DNA of 64,000 nt from Spiractinospora alimapuensis (GCF_018437505.1 NZ_CP072467.1:5604010-5668009), one strand, 5' to 3'. Numbered from the stretch's first letter, positions 10,808 to 19,679 are shown. Translations and numbers: made by a program. Notes: generated from the letters alone by a model not told the origin.

Positions 10808-11806
10808 TTATTGGCGGACGTCCCCGTCCCGCTCCGCTCGCTGTTGGGCGGCCAGCCGGTCCAGCCAGTGCCAGATACCCGCGGTGTTGGGTTCCGGGCC
10901 GGAGAGGATGTCCAGCACCTCGCGGGTGCGTTCGTCGGCGGGCTCGGCGGGTTCCTGGTAGCGCGACGTCACGCGTTCCCGCACCAGCGCCACGGCGTGG
11001 TCGAGGTCGCCGGGTCCGGAGTGGGCCTCACGCACGGTCTCCACCCAGTGATGTAGTTCCTCCCGCGCGAGGTCCAGCAGCCGCCCCGTGTCCCGCGAGG
11101 CCGCGAAGTGGGAGAACATGAGCCGCCGGGGCGCGATGTCGGAGAGGAGGTCGAACGTGGCGCGAGCGGCGTCCAGGTCGAAGTCCGGTGGTGGCGTCGC
11201 CGGGTGTACCTCGCCGGTGCGGGCGTCGTAGATCCCGAGCGCGTCGCCCACGTACAGGTCGCCGTTCTGGGAGTCCACCAGACCGATGTGGTGTTTGGCG
11301 TGCCCCGGCGTGAAGTGGGTGGCGAGCTCCCGGCCCCCGCCCAGGTCGATCGAACCGCGTTCGCCGACGGCCTGGATCCGGGCCGGGTCGGTTGGGACGA
11401 GGTCACCGAAGAGCGTGTCGAACGCCGCGCCGAAGACCTGGCGGGCGCTGCGGATCAACCGCTCAGGCTGGGCGAGGTGTCGTGCCCCGTTCTCGTGCAC
11501 CACGATCGTGGCGTTGGGAAACATCGCCGCGATGTCGCCGGTGCCACCCGCGTGGTCGAGGTGGATGTGCGTGACGGCGACGGTCGCCAGGTCCTCCGGA
11601 GCGACGCCCAGTGCCGCCACCCGGTCCCGGAGGAGTGGCGCCGACCCGGCCGCCCCGACTTCCACCAGGCACGGCTTCTCCGCGCGGATCAGATAGCTGG
11701 AGGTGATTCCGGGGCATCCGGCCATCCGCGTGTCGATCGCGTACACCTCGTCGCCGAGGTCCACCGTTTCGGTGGTGTCCGTGCTGGGTCGGTCGTTCGC
11801 AGTCAT
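10808..11806 (-). CDS. Metallo-beta-lactamase fold hydrolase
   Basis: A 332-residue MBL-fold protein. The metal-binding motif THIHLDHAGG (HxHxDH) is near residue 80, a second-site histidine is in ATHFTPGHAKHH near residue 170, and GDLYVGDALG carries the bridging aspartate. The extra C-terminal helical domain with HFAASRDTGRLLDLAREELHHW is like that of the glyoxalase II/RNase Z-type group of hydrolases. The substrate cannot be told; thioesters or lactones are common in this branch. It is divergent from the SSB-like gene at 11980, and the shared upstream region carries a DnaA box. Confidence 0.85.
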   Translation of the reverse strand: MTANDRPSTDTTETVDLGDEVYAIDTRMAGCPGITSSYLIRAEKPCLVEVGAAGSAPLLRDRVAALGVAPEDLATVAVTHIHLDHAGGTGDIAAMFPNATIVVHENGARHLAQPERLIRSARQVFGAAFDTLFGDLVPTDPARIQAVGERGSIDLGGGRELATHFTPGHAKHHIGLVDSQNGDLYVGDALGIYDARTGEVHPATPPPDFDLDAARATFDLLSDIAPRRLMFSHFAASRDTGRLLDLAREELHHWVETVREAHSGPGDLDHAVALVRERVTSRYQEPAEPADERTREVLDILSGPEPNTAGIWHWLDRLAAQQRAERDGDVRQ

Positions 11807-11845
11807 GGGCTCGGCTCCGTCCGGTCTGGCAGCTCCCGCCGCACA

Positions 11846-11854
11846 TTATCCACA
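11846..11854 (+). promoter_or_regulatory. Perfect DnaA box
   Basis: TTATCCACA, the consensus DnaA-binding nonamer, sits in the region between the MBL hydrolase and the SSB-like gene. Only one box is seen, so this is not an origin. It could link expression of the SSB paralogue to DnaA, or be chance. Confidence 0.45.
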
Positions 11855-11979
11855 GCGCGGCCGTCCGGTGTTGGGAGCGGGCGCCGTTTCGACGATCCTG
11901 GCCGGAGACCCCCGTTCCCCACCAGCTCACCGCCGAGGTACCCCGAACAACCACAGAGCGACGAGGAGCACGAGACGAG

Positions 11980-12351
11980 ATGACGAGTCCCACCACACAC
12001 CGCAACTCCGTCGTCATCGCCGGCAGGATCACCGCCGAGCCGGCGCTGCGTGAGCTGTCCTCCGGTCACACCCTGGCGCGGTGGCGTGTCGCCGTGACCC
12101 GCCCCGTCGCGGACCAGCGGGGTCGGGTCAAGACCGACGCGGTCACCTGCGTCACCTTCGACCCCTCGATCCACGACTCCTTGCGGGAGTGGCGGTTGGG
12201 CGACGTGGTGGAGGTGTCGGGCGCCCTCCGCCGTCGGTTCTGGCGCGCCGAGTCCGGCCCGGTCAGCACCTTCGAGGTCGAGGCGCGCAGCGTGTCCTGG
12301 CTGGCTGCCGGCTCCACCGCGTCGGTCAAACGTGCTTCCCGGCCGAGCTGA
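11980..12351 (+). CDS. Short single-stranded DNA-binding protein paralogue
   Basis: A 123-residue SSB/OB-fold protein. It has the SSB-typical opening HRNSVVIAGRITAEPALREL and WRVAVTR, then VTCVTFDPSIHDSLREWRLGD and VEVSGALRRRFW. The usual acidic C-terminal tail (DDDIPF-like), which recruits partners in the main SSB, is absent. The chain ends in a basic RASRPS, so this is a paralogue and not the replication SSB. ATG 11980 is preceded by GAGGAG about 11 bases away. The gene is followed by a strong terminator hairpin and appears monocistronic. A DnaA box lies 126 bases upstream. A role in DNA repair or natural transformation would be a guess. Confidence 0.8.
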   Translation: MTSPTTHRNSVVIAGRITAEPALRELSSGHTLARWRVAVTRPVADQRGRVKTDAVTCVTFDPSIHDSLREWRLGDVVEVSGALRRRFWRAESGPVSTFEVEARSVSWLAAGSTASVKRASRPS

Positions 12352-12376
12352 CGTCCCCTTGCGGTGAGCACAGACC

Positions 12377-12416
12377 GTGCGGGTGCGGCGCCACCGCCCT
12401 ACGGCCGCACCCGCAC
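12377..12416 (+). terminator. Terminator hairpin after the SSB-like gene
   Basis: A perfect 12-base-pair stem, GTGCGGGTGCGG with CCGCACCCGCAC, and a 16-base loop, 25 bases after the stop. Confidence 0.75.
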
Positions 12417-12664
12417 CTGGCCGCACGACCTGAGCCCACTCCAGTGGCTGGCGCGTGCATGCGTCGTGGCGTTCAACGGATCCCCGCAATCTGGAGGTCA
12501 ACTACCTGGTACTCCGAATGGCAGGAAGCCTTGCCTCGAAGCACTCGGAAAGTTGCAGCGGCCAGAGTAGACATGGCTGTTCCGTGCTGCTATATTTCTT
12601 GTCGTAGCCACCGAGCAACACGGCTACACCATCGGATCCGTCCGGTGGTGAGCAGGACGGCCCG

Positions 12665-12704
12665 ACCGGCGCACGGTTGTGCAGCGTCGGGGGTCGGTTG
12701 GACC
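12665..12704. repeat. Imperfect direct repeat, copy 1
   Basis: This 40-base copy matches 12891-12930 at 33 of 40 positions. Shared cores are GGTTG, CAGC and GGTTGGACC. The copies are 226 bases apart, start to start. Confidence 0.6.
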
Positions 12705-12888
12705 GGCAGCCCGCCCGTTCGGGGGATGCCGCGCAGGAAGCGAAGCAGGACGGCTCGCCGGTGGTACACGTGCTTGAGGACACCGGGAGCCGGTAGGACA
12801 GCAGTACGGCAGTTGAGCAGTATTCGCAGGACCGGCGTCCCGCCAGGACGGGGGAGGCCGGAGCAGGAGAGTAGAGCGCAGTAAGGCT

Positions 12889-12930
12889 CAACCGGCACAG
12901 GGTTGTACAGCATTGGGTGCCGGTTGGACC
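12889..12930. repeat. Imperfect direct repeat, copy 2, with a 10-bp stem
   Basis: Second copy of the 12665 repeat. It contains a perfect stem CAACCGGCAC (12889-12898) with GTGCCGGTTG (12917-12926) around an 18-base loop, suggesting a folded RNA or a protein-binding dyad. Confidence 0.6.
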
Positions 12931-13070
12931 GTAGTCGAAGCAGTGCACGAAGTGAGGAACGAGAGGAGCAGATGCCATCAGGATCGCCCGGGCGAATGAA
13001 CGTTCCGCTCGGGTACCGCAGGGCCCTCGTTTGAAAGAAGGTGGTCCCCGGTCACACAACCGCGATCCGT

Positions 13071-13170
13071 GCGCTCCCGCCCCAGTTTTGTTGCGGGAGG
13101 CGCAAGACCGGCAGCAGCCGGTAGGTGGCATTGAACTCTCGGGCCCCAGCGCCATACGGCGCTGGGGCCC
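13071..13170 (+). ncRNA. Three-stem leader upstream of the MerR-type gene
   Basis: Three consecutive stems precede the gene at 13204: GCGCTCCCGC with GCGGGAGGCGC (13071-13103, one bulge); ACCGGC-AGCA-GCCGGT (13107-13122); and a perfect 13-bp stem GGGCCCCAGCGCC-ATAC-loop (13141-13170). The last ends 33 bases before the start codon. It could be a terminator or attenuator for an upstream transcript, or a cis-regulatory leader. I do not recognise it as a named RNA family. Confidence 0.45.
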
Positions 13171-13203
13171 TCGACGTGCGTTCAGGAACAGAAAGTCACG
13201 CAC

Positions 13204-13521
13204 TTGACCCACCCCGAAACCGGTGACCGATTCGACGATGAGGACTACCCCGCCTACACCGTGGGTGCGGCGGCGGAGATGGTCGGCGCTACGCCGGCGT
13301 TCCTGCGCGCCCTGGGCGAGGCCAAGCTGATCGAGCCCTTGAGATCGGAGGGCGGACACCGCCGCTACTCCCGCTACCAGCTCAGGATCGCCGCGCGAGC
13401 ACGTGACCTCGTGGACGAGGGAACACCGATCGAGGCCGCGTGCCGGATCATCATCCTGGAGGACCAACTGGAGGAGGCCCACCGCCTCAACGCGGAGCTG
13501 CGCGCCGACGAGTCGTCCTAG
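13204..13521 (+). CDS. Small MerR-type HTH regulator
   Basis: A 105-residue protein consisting almost only of a MerR-type winged HTH: YTVGAAAEMVGATPAFLRAL as the helix-turn-helix and GGHRRYSRYQL as the wing. A helix follows (AARARDLVDEGTPIEAACRI) and then a short coiled coil (ILEDQLEEAHRLNAELR). Closely similar small regulators are widespread in Streptomyces and relatives. The start is a TTG at 13204, the first in-frame start upstream of the conserved DYPAYTVG segment. A later start would lose little. It is preceded by a strongly structured leader and followed by a hairpin at 13540, so it is probably a single-gene unit. Confidence 0.8.
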   Translation: MTHPETGDRFDDEDYPAYTVGAAAEMVGATPAFLRALGEAKLIEPLRSEGGHRRYSRYQLRIAARARDLVDEGTPIEAACRIIILEDQLEEAHRLNAELRADESS

Positions 13522-13539
13522 GAAGTCGCCGACAAAGAA

Positions 13540-13558
13540 GATCGTCGGGCCGACGATC
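13540..13558. terminator. Terminator-like hairpin
   Basis: GATCGTCG-GGC-CGACGATC, followed by CAAATTTC, lies between the convergent MerR-type and HAD genes. Confidence 0.6.
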
Positions 13559-13598
13559 CAAATTTCGCCCCGTTGTCGCGCCGGTCAGAGGTGCCCGA

Positions 13599-14594
13599 TC
13601 ACCAGTCGAGAGGGCGCAGGGCCGCCGTGACCGAGGAGCGTTCCGGGGCGGTGGTCGACATCCACGCGGCCGCGCAGAGGGCGCGCAGCGCGTCGATCCG
13701 GTCGCCCTGCCCGCGCAGCCGCAGACCGGAGTCGACGACCCAGCCGCCGCACCGTACCTCGTCGTCGGTTCGCTCCGGCGCGGGGTGCGGCTGGTTGAGT
13801 CCGGAGAGGTCCTCGGAAACGTAGGTGGGGCGCCATGGTTCGGGGGCGAGAACCAGGTCGGCGGGCGTCGTCACGCCGGTGAGGACGAGGAGGCTGTCGG
13901 CGCCGCGACGGTTCGCCCCCTCGATGTCGGTGTCCAGGCGGTCACCGATCACGAGTGGACGACGGGCCTCGGTGCGCAGGATCGCCTCGTCGTGCAGTGG
14001 TGGCTCGGGCTTGCCCGCGACGACGGGCTCCTGCCCGGTCGCGTGCGCGACCACACGGAGGAACGAGCCGTTACCGGGTCGCGGTCCGTCGGACGCGGGA
14101 ACCGTGGAATCGGCGTTCGTGGCCACGAAGAGCGCTCCGGCGTGGACCGCGGCGGCGGCCTCGGAGATCACGTCGTAGCTCACCCGTGGCGAGTAGCCCT
14201 GCACGACGGCGACGGGCCGATCGGTCAGCCGAGTCACCGGGCGTAGTCCCCACTCCCGCAGCCCCACGCGCAGCCCGGTGTCCCCGACGACCAGTACGGC
14301 GGCACCGCGTCCGAACCGGTCGGCGATCAGTCGCGCCGCCGCCTGGGGCGATGTCACGACGTCCTCGGGGGTCGCGGGAACGCCCCGGCGGGTCAGCAGC
14401 TCGGCCACCGCAGCCGGCGTCCGGGAGGCGTTGTTGGTGACGAACGCGGCCCGCATCCCCGACACTCGGGCCTTCGAGATCGCCTCGGCCGCCCCCGCGA
14501 CGGCGGTGGACCCGATGTAGACGACCCCGTCCAGGTCGAACAGGGCGGTGTCGTAGGCGGTGTCGAGGCTTTGGGAACTGAGCTGCGGAGTCAT
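13599..14594 (-). CDS. HAD-IIA phosphatase (Rv1692-like)
   Basis: A 331-residue HAD superfamily subclass IIA hydrolase. Catalytic motif I is FDLDGVVYIG with the nucleophilic aspartate, motif II is FVTNNASRT, the lysine of motif III is in VAGKPEPP, and motif IV is VIGDRLDTDIEGANRRGAD. In Mycobacterium tuberculosis the gene in this place (Rv1692, two genes before tlyA) is a glycerol-3-phosphate phosphatase; that assignment is the best guess here. A C-terminal extension of about 60 residues (EVRCGGWVVDSGLRL onward) matches the regulatory GNAT-like tail of that family. It is the only minus-strand gene of the block besides the SCP2 gene. Confidence 0.85.
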   Translation of the reverse strand: MTPQLSSQSLDTAYDTALFDLDGVVYIGSTAVAGAAEAISKARVSGMRAAFVTNNASRTPAAVAELLTRRGVPATPEDVVTSPQAAARLIADRFGRGAAVLVVGDTGLRVGLREWGLRPVTRLTDRPVAVVQGYSPRVSYDVISEAAAAVHAGALFVATNADSTVPASDGPRPGNGSFLRVVAHATGQEPVVAGKPEPPLHDEAILRTEARRPLVIGDRLDTDIEGANRRGADSLLVLTGVTTPADLVLAPEPWRPTYVSEDLSGLNQPHPAPERTDDEVRCGGWVVDSGLRLRGQGDRIDALRALCAAAWMSTTAPERSSVTAALRPLDW

Positions 14595-14668
14595 CGAGCC
14601 CCAGCTTAGGGGAGCTCCGTCGGGCGGCTACCGGTACTGGGGTGTGCGCCTCGCCTCAGACGCTGAGC

Positions 14669-15010
14669 TCACAGGAGCTTTCGCAGGCGGAGCATGTCGG
14701 GGATGCTCGCCTTGACCTTGGCGCGGCCGGAGAGGACGGCCGCGGCGAACCCCAGTCGTTCGTCGGCGAGCTTCACGAGGTCGTCGCTGCTGATGGTGAT
14801 ACGGACCTGGGCGCGCCCGTTCGACGTGCTGTCTCGGACGTCGACCAGCCCACCGTGGGTGAGCCGGAAGTCGAATCCGGCGTCGAGATCGCTCAGACGG
14901 AGGGTGACGGACCGTTCGACGATGTGTTCGCGCCGCTTCTCTTCGTCGATTTCACTGAGTCGTTCACCGATCCGGTCGATCGCCGCCCGGCACTGCGGGA
15001 TACTGGCCAT
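14669..15010 (-). CDS. SCP2 sterol-binding-domain protein
   Basis: A 113-residue single SCP2-type lipid-binding domain: ERSVTLRLSDLDAGFDFRLTHGG and VRITISSDDLVKLADERLG, ending in the amphipathic AKVKASIPDMLRLRKLL. This is the typical SCP2 pattern of a conserved hydrophobic pocket and the C-terminal GKVKxxGD-like helix region. ATG 15010 gives the normal domain length. Such a protein commonly sits next to tlyA in actinobacteria. It likely carries a hydrophobic ligand in the cytoplasm; the ligand is unknown. It is divergent from the 15119 gene, 108 bases away. Confidence 0.85.
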   Translation of the reverse strand: MASIPQCRAAIDRIGERLSEIDEEKRREHIVERSVTLRLSDLDAGFDFRLTHGGLVDVRDSTSNGRAQVRITISSDDLVKLADERLGFAAAVLSGRAKVKASIPDMLRLRKLL

Positions 15011-15118
15011 GGACCAATGATGCCCCAGGGCAGGAGCGGCGTGATCACCTCGCCCGGGTGTGGTGGGTCGCACCGCGGCGCTCTGTCGCGGGAGGACACA
15101 GGTCGGAGAGGGGACGAA

Positions 15119-15922
15119 TTGACGTCGGTCGTCGATGTGGTGCGCACGTATATGGACGCCGCGAGCGGTCTCACCCGCCTGACGCGCCAACGCGCGGTCG
15201 TCGCGGCGAAGACTCTGCTCAAGGTGGAGGACCGCTACACCGCGGACGCGGCGCCGCGTGAGGCCGCGCCGGAGGAGACAACGCGGGGCAGCGTCGGGGC
15301 GGGGATCCAGTCGTTGGCCTCGGAGCTCGTCGCGACCAGCGCGGCGAACCGGGAGGCGCTGGGCGAACTCGTCGCGGTCGAGATGGACCGGGTGCTGAGC
15401 GAGGCGGGCTACGTGCGTCGTGAGGAGCACGATCGCCTGCTGCGCCGCGTCGCCGATCTCGAGCGTCGACTGGCCGCGTTCCCCTCCTCCGTCGCCACCG
15501 CGGTCTCCCGCGAGGCCGCGCCCGGGCAGCGGGACACGCGCGGTGACAGCGGGGAGTCCGGGGTTCCCGCGCCGCGAGAACCGGCGACGGAGGCCGAGCC
15601 CGCCGCCACGGGGGCCGCGGACGCCGAGAGCGCGTCGCCCGCGATGTCTGGCAGTGAGCGGGGCAAGGCCGAGGAACCGGCGCCGGACCAAAGCACGTCC
15701 ACGAGTGAGTCAGTACCGGACGCGGAAACGGACACCGGCACGCCCGAGGAGTCCAGCGGCGCGGCGGACACCGACTCCGCGACCGACGCCGACGCCCCGG
15801 CCGGCGGCTCCGGCGGACGAGCGCGGTCCGGTGCCAAGACCACCACGAAGGCGGCCGGACGGACCCGGTCCACCAAGTCGACCGCCAAGAAGTCCTCCGG
15901 CAAGACGGGCAAGTCCAAATGA
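15119..15922 (+). CDS. Coiled-coil protein with a histone H1-like Lys/Ala tail
   Basis: A 267-residue protein of unknown function with three visible parts. The helical N-terminus (residues 1-120, VVDVVRTYMDAASGLTRLTRQ) ends in a coiled coil (YVRREEHDRLLRRVADLERRL). A long acidic, low-complexity middle (about 130-230, rich in E, A, S, T, D) follows. The tail is strongly basic, with KTTTKAAGRTRSTKSTAKK, as in histone H1-like or phasin-like proteins, suggesting nucleic-acid contact. A TTG start at 15119 is proposed because GGAGAGGGGA lies just before it. The stop overlaps the start of the next small gene by ATGA, so it leads the tlyA operon. Confidence 0.7.
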   Translation: MTSVVDVVRTYMDAASGLTRLTRQRAVVAAKTLLKVEDRYTADAAPREAAPEETTRGSVGAGIQSLASELVATSAANREALGELVAVEMDRVLSEAGYVRREEHDRLLRRVADLERRLAAFPSSVATAVSREAAPGQRDTRGDSGESGVPAPREPATEAEPAATGAADAESASPAMSGSERGKAEEPAPDQSTSTSESVPDAETDTGTPEESSGAADTDSATDADAPAGGSGGRARSGAKTTTKAAGRTRSTKSTAKKSSGKTGKSK

Positions 15923-16089
15923 GCGCGGCGGAGCCCGGTCAGGACGAGGCCGAGGAGGTGCGGGCCGGTGTGGAACGACGTCTCTCCGCGCTGGCCGAGA
16001 CGGAGGTCGACGAGCACGTCGCCGTGTTCGACCAGGTCCGTGCTGATCTGTCCGACGCCCTTCAGGGGCTCACGGAGGATGGGAGATAG
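15919..16089 (+). CDS. Small acidic protein, Rv1693-like
   Basis: A 56-residue protein (MSAAEPGQDEAEEVRAGVE at the start, ending LQGLTEDGR). It overlaps the stop of the preceding gene by 4 bases (ATGA) and ends 3 bases before tlyA, so it is surely translated with them. In M. tuberculosis a small conserved protein (Rv1693, 58 residues) lies at exactly this place before tlyA. The sequence is acidic and predicted to be one or two helices. No function is known. It is easily missed by gene finders because of its length. Confidence 0.75.
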   Translation: MSAAEPGQDEAEEVRAGVERRLSALAETEVDEHVAVFDQVRADLSDALQGLTEDGR

Positions 16090-16092
16090 GAC

Positions 16093-16893
<801 letters not shown>

Positions 16894-16944
16894 GCCGCGG
16901 TTAATCTGGGGGCGGACCGCCTCAGTTCGACGGAGAGAGTTGGC

Positions 16945-17907
16945 GTGAGCACCACGAGCGGCACGGAAGCGTCCCCTGCGCAGCGACGGGTGCTGCTGCT
17001 CGTGCACACGGGCCGGGCCGAGGCGGTGCGAAGCGCGGAGTTGGCGCACCGCAAGCTCACCGACGCGGGCATGCGGGTGTGCATGCTGGACCACGAGCAC
17101 GCGGAGTTCGCCCGCTCCGGAGTGTCCCTGGATCCGATCGAGGTCGTGGAGGCGGGGGACGACGCCGCCAAAGGGGTGGAACTCATCCTGGTGCTCGGCG
17201 GGGACGGAACCCTGCTGCGCGGGGCCGAGCTGGCCCGACCGGCGGGCGCCCCCCTGCTGGGCGTCAACCTCGGCCACGTGGGGTTCCTCGCCGAGGCCGA
17301 ACGCAAGGACCTGGCGACGACGGTGCGCGCGGTGGTGAACCGTGACTACGCCGTCGAGGAGCGGATGACGCTGGACGTCGCCGTCTACAACGGTGGTCGC
17401 GCCGACGCCCAACCCCCGATCCGTGGGTGGGCGTTGAACGACGCGACGTTGGAGAAGGCCGCGAGTCCACGCATGCTGGAGATGGTGCTCGAGGTAGACG
17501 GGCGTCCCCTCTCCCGGTGGGGATGTGATGGTGTGGTGTGCGCCACACCGACGGGGTCGACGGCGCACGCCTTCTCGGCGGGTGGACCGATCGTGTGGCC
17601 GGAGGTTGAGGCCCTGCTGGTGGTGCCGTTGAGCGCCCACGCCCTGTTCGCCCGTCCCCTTGTGGTATCCGAGAATCGGACGGTCGCGCTGGAGGTACTG
17701 CCTGGGACGACCAATGGCGTGCTCTGGTGCGATGGACGCCGTATGGTCGAATTGCCGGCCGGGGCACGAATCGAGGTTTCACGCGGTGCCCTGCCGGTGC
17801 GGTTGGCTCGCCTCCAGTTGGCGGCGTTCACGGACCGGTTGGTGGCGAAGTTCGAGCTGCCCGTGACCGGTTGGCGCGGGCGCAACGAGCACGCCGACGG
17901 CGTGTGA
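16945..17907 (+). CDS. nadK: NAD kinase
   Basis: A 320-residue ATP/polyphosphate NAD kinase that makes NADP from NAD. The diacylglycerol-kinase-type motif GGDGTLLRGAEL is near residue 90. NLGHVGFLAEAE and GCDGVVCATPTGSTAHAFSAGG (the conserved GDGxxxxTPTGSTAY region, here with His for Tyr) complete the active site. A basic LARLQLAAFTDRLVAKF ends the core. It starts at GTG 16945 after GGAGAGAG, and lies between tlyA and recN as in M. tuberculosis (ppnK, Rv1695). It supplies NADP for the oxidative pentose phosphate operon found later in this window. Confidence 0.95.
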   Translation: MSTTSGTEASPAQRRVLLLVHTGRAEAVRSAELAHRKLTDAGMRVCMLDHEHAEFARSGVSLDPIEVVEAGDDAAKGVELILVLGGDGTLLRGAELARPAGAPLLGVNLGHVGFLAEAERKDLATTVRAVVNRDYAVEERMTLDVAVYNGGRADAQPPIRGWALNDATLEKAASPRMLEMVLEVDGRPLSRWGCDGVVCATPTGSTAHAFSAGGPIVWPEVEALLVVPLSAHALFARPLVVSENRTVALEVLPGTTNGVLWCDGRRMVELPAGARIEVSRGALPVRLARLQLAAFTDRLVAKFELPVTGWRGRNEHADGV

Positions 17908-17966
17908 GTCTCGGGCGGCCACCGGTCGAGGAATTGACCGCGGCAACGCAGGGCGGGAGAGAGTCG

Positions 17967-19679
17967 GTGCTGGAAGAGGTCCGCATCCAAGGTCTGGGTG
18001 TGATCGAGGACGCGGTTCTGGAACTATCACCGGGACTGACAGTGGTGACCGGCGAGACCGGTGCCGGAAAGACGATGGTCGTCACCGGGCTCGGGCTCCT
18101 GTTCGGGGGGCGCGCCGATCCTCGGCGGGTCCGCCCGGGCGCGGAGCGCGCCGTGGTGGAGGGACGGATCGAGGTGTCACCTCAAGGGCGGGTGGCCGAA
18201 CGCGTCGTCGACGCCGGAGGGCAGCTCGACGAGGACGTGGTGATCCTCAACCGGTCGATCTCGACGGAGGGGCGCTCCCGGGCCGCCCTCGGCGGTCGCT
18301 CGGTACCGGTCAGCGTGCTGGGGGTGCTCGCCGACGACCTGGTGGCGGTGCACGGCCAGTCCGACCAACACCGTCTGCTGCGAACCGACCGTCAGCGCGA
18401 GGCGTTGGACCGCTACGCGGGTCCGTCCCTGCGCACCGTGGCCTCCTCCTACGCCTCCGCCTACCGCCGCTTCGGCGAGGTGCGGGCGGAGCTCGAGGAG
18501 CTGACGGAGCGTGCCCAGGAACGGGAACTCGAGGCGGATCGACTCCGGTTCGGGGTCAACGAGATCACCGAGGCGGACCCCCGTCCGGGCGAGGACACCG
18601 AGCTGCTGCACGAGGAGAACCGCCTCGCCCACGCCGACGCCCTGCGCCTCGCCGCGTCGACCGCCCACGAGGCCCTCGCCGGTGACCCCGCCGGCGACGT
18701 CGAGGTCGACGTCATGGCTCTGCTGTCGACCGCGCGTCAGGCACTCGGAGGTGTCTCCGAACATGACAGCGCGCTCCAGGCGCTCGCCGACCGCCTGGAG
18801 GAAGTCACCTACGTGGTGACCGACACCGCGACCGAACTCGCCTCCTACACCGAGTCGGTCGAGGCCGACCCCGCACGCCTCGCCGTCGTGCAGGAACGCC
18901 GGTCCCAACTGACCGGACTCGCCCGTAAGTACGGCGAGACGACCGACGAGATGCTGGCCTGGGCCGAGGACGCGGCCAAGCGCCTCGAGGAGCTCGGCGG
19001 CGACGACGAGCGGATCGAGTCGCTGCGGGCGGAGCTCGAGCAGGTCCACGCCACGCTCGAGGAACTCGCCGACTCCATGACCCGGCTACGTGGGGACGCG
19101 GCACACCGCTTCGGCGCGGACGTCACCGACGAACTCAAGTCCCTCGCCATGCCGCACGCCAGCGTCACCGTGCGCGTCACCACAGGGGAGGAGTTCGGTC
19201 CGCACGGTCGGGACGAGGTGGAGATCCTCCTCGCCCCACACCCCAGCGCCCCGCCGCTTCCGCTGAACAAGGGAGCGTCCGGCGGCGAGCTGTCCCGGGT
19301 GATGCTCGCGATCGAGGTCGTCTTCGCCGGCAGTGACCCGGTGCCCACCTTCGTCTTCGACGAGGTCGACGCGGGCGTCGGCGGCAAGGCCGCGGTGGAG
19401 ATCGGACGCCGCCTGGCCCGCCTCGCAGCCAACGCGCAGGTCATCGTCGTCACCCACCTTCCGCAGGTCGCCGCGTTCGCCGACGCCCACCTCGTCGTGG
19501 AGAAGTCCCACGACGGCCTGGTGACGGAGAGCGGTGTCCGGTCGATGGACCGCGAGGGCCGCCTGCGCGAACTCGCCCGAATGCTCGCGGGCCTGGAGGA
19601 CTCCGAACTCGGCCGAGCCCACGCCGAGGAGCTCCTCGCGGTCGCCGACCAGGAACGCACCCAGCACCGCGACGGCTAG
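17967..19679 (+). CDS. recN: DNA repair protein RecN
   Basis: A 570-residue SMC-like ATPase in double-strand-break repair. Walker A GETGAGKT is at residues 29-36. Long coiled-coil arms (for example ELEELTERAQERELEADRLR) follow. The C-terminal ABC signature LNKGASGGELSRVMLAIEVV and Walker B FVFDEVDAGVGGKAA are both complete. GTG 17967 is preceded by GGGAGAGA. The stop codon TAG (19677-19679) is built from the CTAG target site into which an insertion sequence has inserted: its last G is the first base of the element. The protein end (EERTQHRDG-like tail) therefore appears unaltered, but downstream operon transcription is interrupted. Confidence 0.95.
   Translation: MLEEVRIQGLGVIEDAVLELSPGLTVVTGETGAGKTMVVTGLGLLFGGRADPRRVRPGAERAVVEGRIEVSPQGRVAERVVDAGGQLDEDVVILNRSISTEGRSRAALGGRSVPVSVLGVLADDLVAVHGQSDQHRLLRTDRQREALDRYAGPSLRTVASSYASAYRRFGEVRAELEELTERAQERELEADRLRFGVNEITEADPRPGEDTELLHEENRLAHADALRLAASTAHEALAGDPAGDVEVDVMALLSTARQALGGVSEHDSALQALADRLEEVTYVVTDTATELASYTESVEADPARLAVVQERRSQLTGLARKYGETTDEMLAWAEDAAKRLEELGGDDERIESLRAELEQVHATLEELADSMTRLRGDAAHRFGADVTDELKSLAMPHASVTVRVTTGEEFGPHGRDEVEILLAPHPSAPPLPLNKGASGGELSRVMLAIEVVFAGSDPVPTFVFDEVDAGVGGKAAVEIGRRLARLAANAQVIVVTHLPQVAAFADAHLVVEKSHDGLVTESGVRSMDREGRLRELARMLAGLEDSELGRAHAEELLAVADQERTQHRDG

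Larger units (their letters stand above)
12417..13203. other. Long non-coding stretch with several predicted stems
   Basis: Between the SSB terminator and the MerR-type gene there is no open frame with a recognisable product. The first part (12420-12620) is visibly less GC-rich than its surroundings. Two 40-base direct copies (12665-12704 and 12891-12930) match at 33 positions. Three successive stems lie at 13071-13170. The stretch could hold one or more structured RNAs, or be the remains of a mobile element. Confidence 0.5.

Noticed and set aside
11846-11854. Replication origin at the DnaA box
   Set aside because: Only one box, no dnaA/dnaN neighbours and no AT-rich unwinding element.
12590-12913. 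Minus-strand open frame in the structured region
   Set aside because: It spans the direct repeats and hairpins, has no family match, and its Cys/Leu pattern comes from the repeats.
13071-13170. tRNA or tmRNA in the MerR leader
   Set aside because: No acceptor stem with CCA, no T-arm GGTTCGAATCC-like element and no tag-peptide frame.
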